Source of the DNA: JAAZVM01 sp041642635 | Lineage (GTDB): Bacteria > Patescibacteriota > Gracilibacteria > BD1-5 > UBA6164 | Assembly (NCBI GenBank): GCA_041642635.1 | Contig: JBEPWB010000007.1 | Span: 1-36,497 of the forward strand | Reading direction: 5' to 3' | DNA: 36,497 bases | In this document: positions 10,308 to 18,468 of the stretch, one piece after another | How the letters are laid out: the number at the start of each line of letters is the position of its first letter | How positions within the stretch are numbered: position 1 is the first letter of the stretch | Notes under the pieces: model-generated | Seen by the model: the letters and a program-made list of their open reading frames with translations, nothing else | What the model was told of the DNA's origin: nothing | Databases searched by the model: none | Made by a program: the position numbers and the translations under genes

Positions 10308-11003
10308 ATGAGAATACTTTTAAAAATTTCTTGAGAAGCTTTAAAATGAGAAAAAGATTTTTGAATTTCTCCAGAATACGTAGAAGATATAGTCTTAAAA
10401 ATAAAAGAATTACATTCTAAAAATATCCAAATAGCAATTGTTGTTTGATGATGAAATATTTACAGAGGATCTAATCTTATTGCATCTTGAGTAAATGCTT
10501 CAGATTCTCATAGTTTGAGTATGCTTTCAACAGTTTTTAATTGAGTTACTTTGAAGAATTTTTTAGAAAAATCTTGAATGACATCAGTTGTTATGGATCC
10601 AAATTGAATAAATTTTTTAGAAAAATACAATAAAAATAGTGCAAAAAAATATTTAAGTGAAAATAAAGTAGTTATTTGTACAGGTTGAACAGGTAATCCT
10701 TATTTTACAACAGATACTGGTTGAGTTTTGAGAGCATTAGAATTATCATGTGATTTTATGATAAAGGCTACAAAAGTTGATTGAGTTTATGATAAAGACC
10801 CAGTAGTAAATGCTGACGCAAAGTTTTATAAAAAAATTAGTTACGATGAGGTTATTTCTAAAAATTTAAAAATAATGGACACAACGGCAGTTGTTTTAGC
10901 AAAAGAGTCTAATTTTACTTTAAAAGTTATAAAACTTGATAAAAAATGAGCTCTTTTAAAAGCTTCACTTTGAGAACAGGAGGGTACAATTATTTGAGTA
11001 TAA
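10308..11003 (+). CDS. pyrH: UMP kinase
   Basis: 231 residues, normal for bacterial UMP kinase (about 235-245). It phosphorylates UMP to UDP in pyrimidine nucleotide synthesis, in the cytoplasm, as a hexamer. Motifs: LLKISGEALKGEKDFGIS at the N-terminus, VVGGGNIYRG (three consecutive UGA glycines, about 45-54), MLSTVFNGVTLKNFLE, VICTGGTGNPYFTTDTGGVLRA (about 130-150), KATKVDGVYDKDPV, and the C-terminal MDTTAVVLAKE. No key element seems missing. The lipoprotein gene upstream probably shares its transcript. A fresh promoter for rpmH follows. Confidence 0.96.
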
Positions 11004-11021
11004 TTAAGGCGTAAAAAAGTT

Positions 11022-11049
11022 TTGACAATTTTTCAAAATTTAATATGAT
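11022..11049 (+). promoter_or_regulatory. Promoter of rpmH-rnpA-yidC
   Basis: A consensus TTGACA (11022-11027), a 16-base spacer and TATGAT (11044-11049) lie about 85 bases upstream of rpmH. This is one of the two best -35 boxes in the window. The leader of about 80 bases is A/T rich with no Shine-Dalgarno sequence. Confidence 0.75.
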
Positions 11050-11134
11050 ATGTCGGCAATTTTTAAAAATTATATACAAATTTTTTGAAAATTATTAAAA
11101 AATAAGAAATATTAATTATATAAATAAATCAAAA

Positions 11135-11377
11135 ATGTTAGGAAAATTAAAAAAAAGAAAAAGACTTAGAGTCCACGGGTTTTTGAAAAGAAGTTCTTCA
11201 GAAAATGGTAAAAATGTATTAAAAAACAGAAGAAGAAAAGGAAGACACCAATTAACAGTTTCTTATCCAAAAAGATATCAAGAAATTAATGGTAAATCTA
11301 AAATGCATATAGTTGCTTGAGGTACTGCTAAAAAATCACCTTTTGATGGTAAAGGTAATTATATTAAAAGAAAATAA
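11135..11377 (+). CDS. rpmH: Ribosomal protein bL34 with C-terminal extension
   Basis: 80 residues. The bL34 core is clear: LKKRKRLRVHGFLKRSS, then ENGKNVLKNRRRKGRHQL (residues about 4-40), matching the family's KRKR-HGF and NGR-VL-RRR-KGR. It binds 23S rRNA domains near the peptide tunnel. Two oddities: the canonical N-terminal KRTYQP is absent, and about 37 residues are added at the C-terminus (SYPKRYQEINGKSKMHIVA..., ending GNYIKRK) where bL34 normally stops near 44-46. No upstream in-frame ATG exists. The order rpmH-rnpA-yidC is the ancestral bacterial one and confirms identity. Confidence 0.93.
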
Positions 11378-11401
11378 TTTTAGTTTTTAAGTATTTTTCT
11401 A

Positions 11402-11743
11402 GTGATATCTAAAAAATATAGATTAACTGAAAAGCAAACAAAAAAGGTTTTACAAAAGTGAAAACCTTTTTTTTCTTATTGAATTGTTTTAAATTTTTCA
11501 AAAAATAAGTTAAATTATAATAGGTTTGCTGTCGTTATATGATGAAAATCAGTTAAGAGTAATGTGGAAAGAAATTTTTTTAGAAGATTTTTTTATAATA
11601 AAATTTCTCAAACTGAATTTTTATCAGTTTGATATGATTATGTTTTTGTAGTAAAAAAACAAACTAAACTTGATAAAAATGATAAGAAAAGTATATTTTC
11701 CTTGGAAAATGATATAAATTTTTTAATAAATAAAATAAAGTAA
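11402..11743 (+). CDS. rnpA: Ribonuclease P protein component
   Basis: 113 residues. Assists the RNase P RNA in 5' maturation of tRNAs. The signature NVERNFFRRFF (family R-N-x-x-K/R-R) is at about 59-69, and the N-terminal SKKYRLTEKQ matches the usual KKYRL start. The start is GTG at 11402, the only non-ATG start in this window. It is chosen because family alignment begins there and an in-frame TAG lies 21 bases upstream. The stop overlaps the yidC start in TAATG, implying coupled translation. Upstream it lies 24 bases after rpmH. Confidence 0.93.
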
Positions 11744-12912
11744 TGAAAAATATTTTAAATATTCTGCTAATAGCAATTTTAACTTTACTATTGTTTAACT
11801 TATTTAATTGAGGTAACAATAACAACGAAAATAATAATACTCTAAATATTTCATTTGTAGAAGATAGACAAACAATTCCAGCATCTGTTTCTGTTTGAGT
11901 AAATAATCAAACTTCTAGTTGAGTAACACTTAATACTTGTGAAGATTTGCAAATTAGTTATTCTTGAGAAAGATTAAATTTTCCAGAATCTTTATGTAGC
12001 GATATAACAGTTGCCGCTTGAGAAAATTATGTAGTTGATTATAGTGAATATTATAACTCTTTTAATAATGTTTGAAACTATAATTTGAATAGTGAAATCT
12101 GAGATAAAACTTATTATGATCAATTAGAAGTAAGACATAGTTGAACAATCAAAAAAATATTTGTATGACTTTTTTATGCTCCTATATATAATCTTGTAAT
12201 TTTTCTTGTAGATTTATTCAATGGATCATTTGGTTGGGCAGTTGTATGAGTAACAATAATTCTTAGAATAATATTGCTTTGGCCTCAACATAAAATGATG
12301 GTTGCTCAAAGAAAATTGCAAGCAATTCAGCCAAAAATTAAAATAATTCAAGAAGAGCACAAATGAAATCAGCAAATGATTTGAATGAAAATGATGGAGC
12401 TTTACAAAAAAGAAAAAGTTAATCCAGTTTGATCTTGTGGTTTTCTTATTATTCAAATGCCAATATTATTGGTAATTTATTATATTATTATTTGAATTCA
12501 AGATCCTGCAAATGTTTATTACTTATATTCATTTTTTGATTGATTTACAATTTCTGATATAAATTTTGATTTTTATTGATTAGATTTATTAAAAAATTGA
12601 TGAATACAATGATTAATTTTAGCATTAATCGTAGCTTGAATACAATTTATTCAAATTAAACTTTCTCTTTCAAGTAAACCATCGACTCCAAAAAGTGAAT
12701 GAGTTGTCTTAGAAAAAAAATCATGATCAAATTCTTATCAACAAATGATGCCAGATCCTGAAATGATCAACAAGTTTATGCTTATTTGAATGCCTATAAT
12801 GGTTTGAATATTTACTTTTAGTTTATTTGCTGCAGTTTGAATTTATTGGGGGATATCAACTACTTTTATGTTATTTCAACAATTAATTGTGAATAAAATT
12901 TTGAAAAAGTAA
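11743..12912 (+). CDS. yidC: Membrane protein insertase YidC
   Basis: 389 residues. Inserts and folds inner-membrane proteins, alone or with SecYEG. N-terminal membrane helix (about 3-18), then a roughly 100-residue polar periplasmic domain, shorter than in Gram-negative YidC. The conserved core starts near 145: YNLVIFLVDLFNGSFGWAVV, then RIILLWPQHKMMVAQRKLQA with the membrane-proximal Arg, the cytosolic hairpin KIKIIQEEHKGNQQMIGMKM, and KEKVNPVGSCGFLIIQMPIL. The last helices end with NKILKK. By hand count about 25 of its 30 glycines are UGA. KhpB/Jag, which usually follows yidC, is instead at 26.2 kb. Confidence 0.96.
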
Positions 12913-12933
12913 AGCTAATTTTTAACAATAATT

Positions 12934-12961
12934 TTGCACTTATAAATTTTTTTTATATTAT
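12934..12961 (+). promoter_or_regulatory. Promoter of the LPQTG protein gene
   Basis: TTGCAC (12934-12939), a 16-base spacer and TATTAT (12956-12961) lie about 30 bases before the start codon. Confidence 0.45.
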
Positions 12962-12992
12962 ATGATTATGTTTATATGTTAATTCCCTTTAT

Positions 12993-13673
12993 ATGTTTAG
13001 AAAATTTTTGTCTGTAGCTTTACTTCTTGTAATATCTACATTTAATGTTGCTTATTCTGCTGATCAAGAAATTGAGTGTTCTTCTGATCCAGTTTTTTCT
13101 GAAAACTCTTGTACTCAATGTTTTGATTGAGGTGAAAAAGCTGAATGAGCTTATATTTGATTATTAAGTGATGTTTGGGAGAATACTTCAAATAACCCAA
13201 AAGTTATTTATACAGAGCAACAAGAAATGCCTGTAATGTATAACCTTGATGAAAGTAATGTTTCTTGGTCACAAACTCCTTCAAGTGAAGATTTTTGGAC
13301 ATATACTGAAGAATTTGAATCATTATATTCTGATGAACAATTAGGTTATGTTTTAGAACCAGGAATGAGTGTAAAATGGTTAGAATCTAATCTTTCTTAT
13401 GCTTATAGCTTAGATGAAAATAATGCTACTCAAGGTGAAAATATTTGATTATTAGTTTATTCTATACTTAGTCACAATATTTTAGATTCTGGAGAAGTTT
13501 CTACAAACAGCGAACCTCACAATGAATGTGTATTATATAAATCATGAGATGAAAATGAGGAAATGCCTGAAACTCCAACTGATTTACCACAAACTGGTCC
13601 AGCTGAATTTTTATTGCTATTAGTTTTAGCTATGATATTAGGTTTTTGAATTGTAAGATTTAGACAAAGTTAA
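12993..13673 (+). CDS. LPXTG-type surface protein
   Basis: 226 residues. Signal peptide MFRKFLSVALLLVISTFNVAYSA. A mature domain follows with Cys clusters (IECSSDPV...ENSCTQCFDGGE, about 28-50) and many Trp/Tyr/Glu, which I do not recognise. The C-terminus is a textbook sortase sorting signal: LPQTG at 198-202, hydrophobic LLLLVLAMILGFGIV, and the basic tail RFRQS. It is therefore expected to be cleaved between T and G and attached covalently to the cell envelope. No sortase gene is in the window. It stands alone between its own promoter and a strong terminator. Confidence 0.88.
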
Positions 13674-13676
13674 TAT

Positions 13677-13712
13677 AAAAAAAGAATATTTTTTAAAAAA
13701 TATTCTTTTTTT
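13677..13712 (+). terminator. Terminator after the LPQTG gene
   Basis: A nearly perfect palindrome, AAAAAAAGAATATTTT/AAAATATTCTTTTTTT. It starts 4 bases after the stop and ends in a T-run. Confidence 0.8.
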
Positions 13713-13828
13713 ATTATATTAAAAAGTATTACACATAATAGTATCAATATGTCAATATATAAAAATTTGTAATTTATTTGTAATATATGTTATTATATAA
13801 ATATATTTAAATTATTAATAACAATATT
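13713..13828 (+). other. Leader region of the giant stalk protein gene
   Basis: 116 bases of A/T-rich sequence. It contains TTGTAA at 13767 and TATTAT at 13791 (18-base spacer), a weak promoter candidate. No Shine-Dalgarno sequence is seen. Nothing else is recognisable. Confidence 0.3.
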
Positions 13829-16800
13829 ATGTTTAATTTATTAAAAAATTTGTCTTTTTTATATAAAAGTTTAGCTTTTAAATGTTTTATGTGAGAAGTG
13901 AATACTGGAGAAACTGTGTGAGATGTTCCTTCTGAACTAACAGAAGAAAATAAAGAACAGTATTTAAATGAAAATAAAGATAAGATAATTTCTTATATAG
14001 AAAATTTGGATACTGATAACAATGATAAGTTAACTTTTTTAGATATTGGTGATAGTAATAATGATTTGCTTTCTGTTTGAAGAATTCTAAGAGCTTTAAA
14101 GTTAGATACTTATAAATTACAAGATGGTTTAGATTTATCTTTAATTGTTGAAAAAATTAATAACTTTACTATTGAATCGAGTGAGGTTATTTCTGACTGA
14201 AAAAATGAAAGATTAAATCTTTACACAGAAGTTTCAAATAATTTATCTATTGAACAAAAATTTTCAGGTTTTGATGAAATTGTTTTGAATAATTTATTAT
14301 TAAGTTTTGAGGAACCTGTTAATAATTCAGATGATATATCTACAAAAAAATTAGTACAAAGAGCTTTAGTAAATATGGGATATGATATATCTTTTAAAAA
14401 TAGTAGCTGAGAAAGAGTTAGTTGAGAAGCAGCAATTGATTGACAACTTTGAAATGCTTTTTCATGAGCTATAAAAGAATTACAAAAAGATTTATGAATT
14501 ACTCAAACGTGAAACTTGGATCAAAGTACTGTTGATAGTATTCAAGAAAAATTAAATAATTCTATTTCAAATTTACAAGAAAATGGTTCAGAAGATTCAG
14601 AAAATGAAAATGATGAATCTAATAGAACTGTTGAAGAAACAAATAGTAGAGTAGAAATAACTTTTTGAAGTTGAAATACTGATTTTGAATGATTAAGAGA
14701 AAATATTAATGATGAATCTTTTGAATCAATGATTACAACAATGTCTTTTGATGAAATAAAATCACTATATAACAAACTTATTTCTATTTCATATGAAAAT
14801 AATGCTAATGAAGATTGAAGTTTTGATTTTTCACCTTTTAATATATGAGAATTAAAAACTGAACTTTCAAAAGCTTGATATGAAGCAGATTGATTTTTCG
14901 GTTGAATAGAGATGTGATCAATTTTACAATTGATAGAAAATATTTATATAACTCAAGAAAAATTTAATAATTGAGTTGATTTTCAAGATAAAATTGCAGT
15001 TTTATTAGATCATAATCAAGATTGATTAATAGATAATGAAGTTAGATTTTATACTAAAGAACAACAATTTTTAGAAGCAATAGATTCAGAAGAAAGTTTT
15101 GAAAATCTTTTATTAAACTTAGGTTATAATTCAATGGAAGATTTTAATGATTCATTTAATGATAATTATTACGGAGCAAGACAAGAATTTAAAACAAGAT
15201 TAGCTACTGTTTTATCTGAAGAAAACCCTTTAAATCCTGGTGCGATGTTAGCGGATAAAAATGCTTTAAGTAATTATAATGAGCATAGAGAAAATTTATC
15301 ATTATTTGAGTGAGAAATCTTTGAGGCGGTAAATAATCATGAACTAACTAAAGATTTACCTGAAGAAGTAAAAACACAAATAAAATTACAAGCATTGTGA
15401 ATTATTGCAGGATCATCTAATTGATTATGAGCTAGTTTTGATATAACTGAAGCTACAAATGGATTATTAAATTGATTAGGTTTTTGAGTAATAAATTGAG
15501 TTCCTTGAATCTGAATAACTAAATGATTATATACTACTGAAGATGGTAGAATTAGTGTTTGAGGTTGAGTTGTAAACTTTATTCCAATGATTTGAGTAAA
15601 CTGAGTAATGAGTGAATGAGAAATTAGAGAATTTGAAGAGTTATTTCCAAACGAAATAGATGGTAATTCACAAATAAATATTTGATTCTGAGCAACTACA
15701 CTTTGATCAAGTGTATGAGTATGATTAAACAGATTAGATGAAGGGACTAGATTATGAATTAGTAGGGCAAAAGAAGAAATGTGAAGTATTTTAGATAATG
15801 TTTTTGAAGAAATAAAATCATGAAAAACATTTGAAGAAAGTAGTTTTTCTTGAAACGAACAAGATAGAGTGATTTATCAAAGATTAGTTTGAATGTTAAA
15901 TTCTAACTGATGACATACTGAATACTTAAAAGAATGAGCATTAAGTAATTACGAAAGAGTATTATATGAAAATGCTTCAGATTGAATTAATTTAAGCTCT
16001 TATTGATTAGGTTTAGCTTTTGTAGCTGGATATCTTCCAATACCTATTGCTTTTGTTTGATGAGAAAGTCACAATGTTTCATGGAATGAAGTAGAAACTT
16101 ATTCTCCAACTTGAAATGAAAGAGAATCTTGATACATTGATTCTGGATTTGAATCAAATGAAGCATTAATTTCTTGATTAAGAGAATTTGAATCAGCTTT
16201 TTCTTGGAAAACTCGTTATAATAAATGAGCACTAGATTTCTTAAGCCCTAATAATGATTTAGAAACTAGGTGGGAATGACTATTAAGTTTATCAAATTGA
16301 GTTTGAGCATTAAGAGAAAAAAATTTGAATAACTTTTTATCAAATGTAAATACTGAATCAGATAAATGGTTAACAATTTCTACTTTTTCTCAATATTCTA
16401 GAAAAGCAAATGATTTTGATAATTGAAATATAGATTCTTGGAATGAAAGAACTAGCGAATTTATTTCGACTGATAGAAATAGAAGATCATGATTTAATGA
16501 AATGTTTTGATTTAATGCCGATTCAGAGGCAAATGAATATTATTCAAGATTAGAACAATCAGATAATATTTGATCTACTCAAATTATGTGATTATGATTT
16601 GATGCCACTGCAAGTAGAAATGTAGAATGAAATACTGTAAAATGAATTGATACATTACATACCAATCTTAGTATATTAACTGTTGATTGAGAACCATTGC
16701 TAGTTCCAGTTACAGATCAAGAAAAAATAGAATGATTTAAAAATATGATTTCTAATTTGGATGGAATTAGTGAAGAATTAAAGCAAAATATTATTGCTTG

Positions 16801-17269
16801 AATAGAAGATTGAACAATTGAATTAAATTTTTATAAAGATCCGGAAGGGTTTGATGATAGAATTTTACCAGTTATAAAATGATCAATTTGAGATACTCCT
16901 AGTATTGATGTTTATCAACCAAGTTATGAAACTACTAATTATGGTTTTACATACGTTTGAGAAGCAAGAGAAAAAAGTAAAGATGAAGAAGAAACTCCAG
17001 AAGAAGAACCAACTGAAGAACCAACTGAGGAACCGACAGAAACTCCGACAGAAACACCAACTGAAACTCCAACAGAAACTCCTACAACTACACCTACTGA
17101 TTCACCAACACCTCCACCAACGGAATCTCCAACTCCAACTCCACCACCAACTGAGGCTCCAACGCCTTCACCAACTGAAGTTCCGACTACACTTCCTACA
17201 TCTTCGCCAACTCCACCACCAAATACTTGAACTGGTTGAAGTGAGAATGATCAATTTAATAACTTCTAA
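13829..17269 (+). CDS. Giant surface protein: PG-binding-like domain, EF-hand-like loops, Pro/Thr stalk
   Basis: 1146 residues. The start MFNLLKNLSFLYKSLAF is only weakly signal-like. Visible modules: an EF-hand-like loop DTDNNDKLTFLD (about 61-72); a peptidoglycan-binding-1-like repeat at about 173-245 (LVQRALVNMGYD...GAIKELQKDLGI-TQTGNLDQSTVDSI), with the family's RAL..GY, AIKxxQ and TG.LD..T pattern; a second Ca-type loop DHNQDGLIDNEV (about 394-405); and a long central region with Gly-rich alternating strands (GLGFGVINGVPGIGI, INIGFGATTLGSSVGVG, GLGLAFVAGYLPIPI, about 535-735). The tail (about 1055-1134) is PTETP-type Pro/Thr/Glu/Ser repeats ending GGSENDQFNNF, with no LPXTG or membrane anchor. 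I infer a secreted, wall-attached protein. Overall function is unknown. UGA glycine is extremely frequent. Confidence 0.85.
16990..17238 (+). repeat. Pro/Thr/Glu-rich low-complexity stalk (PTETP repeats)
   Basis: In-frame tandem CCA/ACT/GAA-type codons give repeated PTE, PTETP, PTP and SPTP units for about 80 residues. Synonymous codons vary (CCA, CCG, CCT; ACT, ACA, ACG), so the repeat is kept at protein level. Such stretches form extended, often glycosylated stalks on surface proteins. Confidence 0.85.
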
Positions 17270-17279
17270 TTTAATTTAA

Positions 17280-18200
17280 ATGATTAAATATTCTTTAATA
17301 ATTCCACATATTAATGAGTGATATCTTCTTGATATAATGCTTTTTAGTATTTATAATAATTTTAAATATGATGATTATGAAATAATAATTGTTGATGATT
17401 GAAGTAAAAATACAAAAGATTTGGATTTTATAAAAAATCATCCTCTTAAAAATAAAATAAAATTATTTCTAAAAAGCAATTTATGATCATCATGATCAAG
17501 GAATTTTTGAGCTGCAAATGCAATATGAGAGTTTATAATTTTTTTAGATTCTCATATGTATTTTAAAGATGACTTTTTATTAAAATTGGATAATATTATT
17601 TTGGGGAATAATAATATTGAAATACTACAGCCAATTATTTGAAGTATAAAAGATAAAAGTGTAGAATGAAAAGTTTATAAAATAAAGGATTATTTATTAA
17701 ATAGTACTTGGGATAGTCCATTATTAAAAAATGAAAGTGATGATATTATAGATGTTCCAAATATAGCTTGATGAGCTATGGTTATTAAGAGAAAAATTTT
17801 TAATGAATTATGATGATTTAATAAATTTTTTATTAAATGGTGAGCTGAAGATTTAGAGTTTTCAATGAGATTATATCTTTATTGATACAAGTTATATTTT
17901 TCCAATAAAATATTTGTAGCACATTATTTTAAGGATAGTTTTACTAATACTAAAATTTTATCCGAAAATGTTTTAAATAATAAAATTGTTTTTGCTTATA
18001 CATGTTTTCAAGATTCAAAAAAATTGTGAAAGATATTAAATGAACTATTAAATTATTATGGAGATATTTTTTATAAGATTCATAAAGAAGTACTGGAAAA
18101 TATTGATTTTTGGATTTGGTTAGAAAAAGAAAAAAAGAAATATAAATATAATGATAATTCATATTTTAATAATTTTAAAAATTATTATTTAAATTTTTAA
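17280..18200 (+). CDS. Glycosyltransferase family 2 (GT-A fold)
   Basis: 306 residues. Transfers sugar from a nucleotide donor. The GT-A fold is visible: MIKYSLIIPHINEGYLLDIML, IIIVDDGSKNT (nucleotide-binding, about 38-48), SNLGSSGSRNFGAANA with the GxxRN element, and FIIFLDSHMYF, where DSH takes the DxD metal-binding position (about 90-100). The downstream GGAMVIKRKIFNELGGFNKFF and WGAEDLEFSMRLYLYGYKLY (ED base region) match GT2/polypeptide-GalNAc-transferase-like enzymes. The acceptor is unknown. It begins 11 bases after the Thr/Ser/Pro-rich stalk protein, so glycosylation of that stalk is an attractive inference, unproven. Confidence 0.92.
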
Positions 18201-18202
18201 AA

Positions 18203-18230
18203 TTGACAATTTGTATATACTAATTATAAT
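18203..18230 (+). promoter_or_regulatory. Consensus promoter giving a probably leaderless mRNA
   Basis: Perfect TTGACA (18203-18208), a 16-base spacer and perfect TATAAT (18225-18230). The ATG of the next gene begins only 7 bases after the -10, where +1 is expected. The transcript would begin at or next to the start codon. Confidence 0.85.
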
Positions 18231-18236
18231 AAAATT

Positions 18237-18452
18237 ATGTTTAATTATAAAAATGTCTCATTAGTAATATTTTTAATACTATTTTTAGTTTTGTGATCTT
18301 TTTTTTATTTTAATAAAGAAAAAGATTTATCAAATAATGAAACTATCGATAAATCTATAAAATTAAGTGATAGAGAAATATTAAATATAAGAAATTGAGT
18401 ATTGGAAAACTCAAATGAAATGAAAGAAAATATGAATGTTAATGATTTTTAA
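18237..18452 (+). CDS. Small single-pass membrane protein
   Basis: 71 residues: MFNYK, then a hydrophobic segment (VSLVIFLILFLVLGSFFYF, about 7-25), then a short charged tail (NKEKDLSNNETIDKSIKLSDR...) ending VNDF. It is probably an N-in membrane anchor with an exterior tail, or a poor-cleavage signal peptide. I recognise no family. It is driven by the best promoter in the window, directly before its ATG, and is followed 16 bases later by the poly-Ser surface protein. It is likely the first gene of that two-gene operon and possibly a helper of the surface protein. Confidence 0.75.
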
Positions 18453-18468
18453 TTAATTATAATAATAT

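Noticed and set aside
16905..17279. Gln/Leu-rich open frame
   Set aside because: It is a shadow frame of the Pro/Thr repeat, and its composition follows from reading the repeat in the wrong frame.
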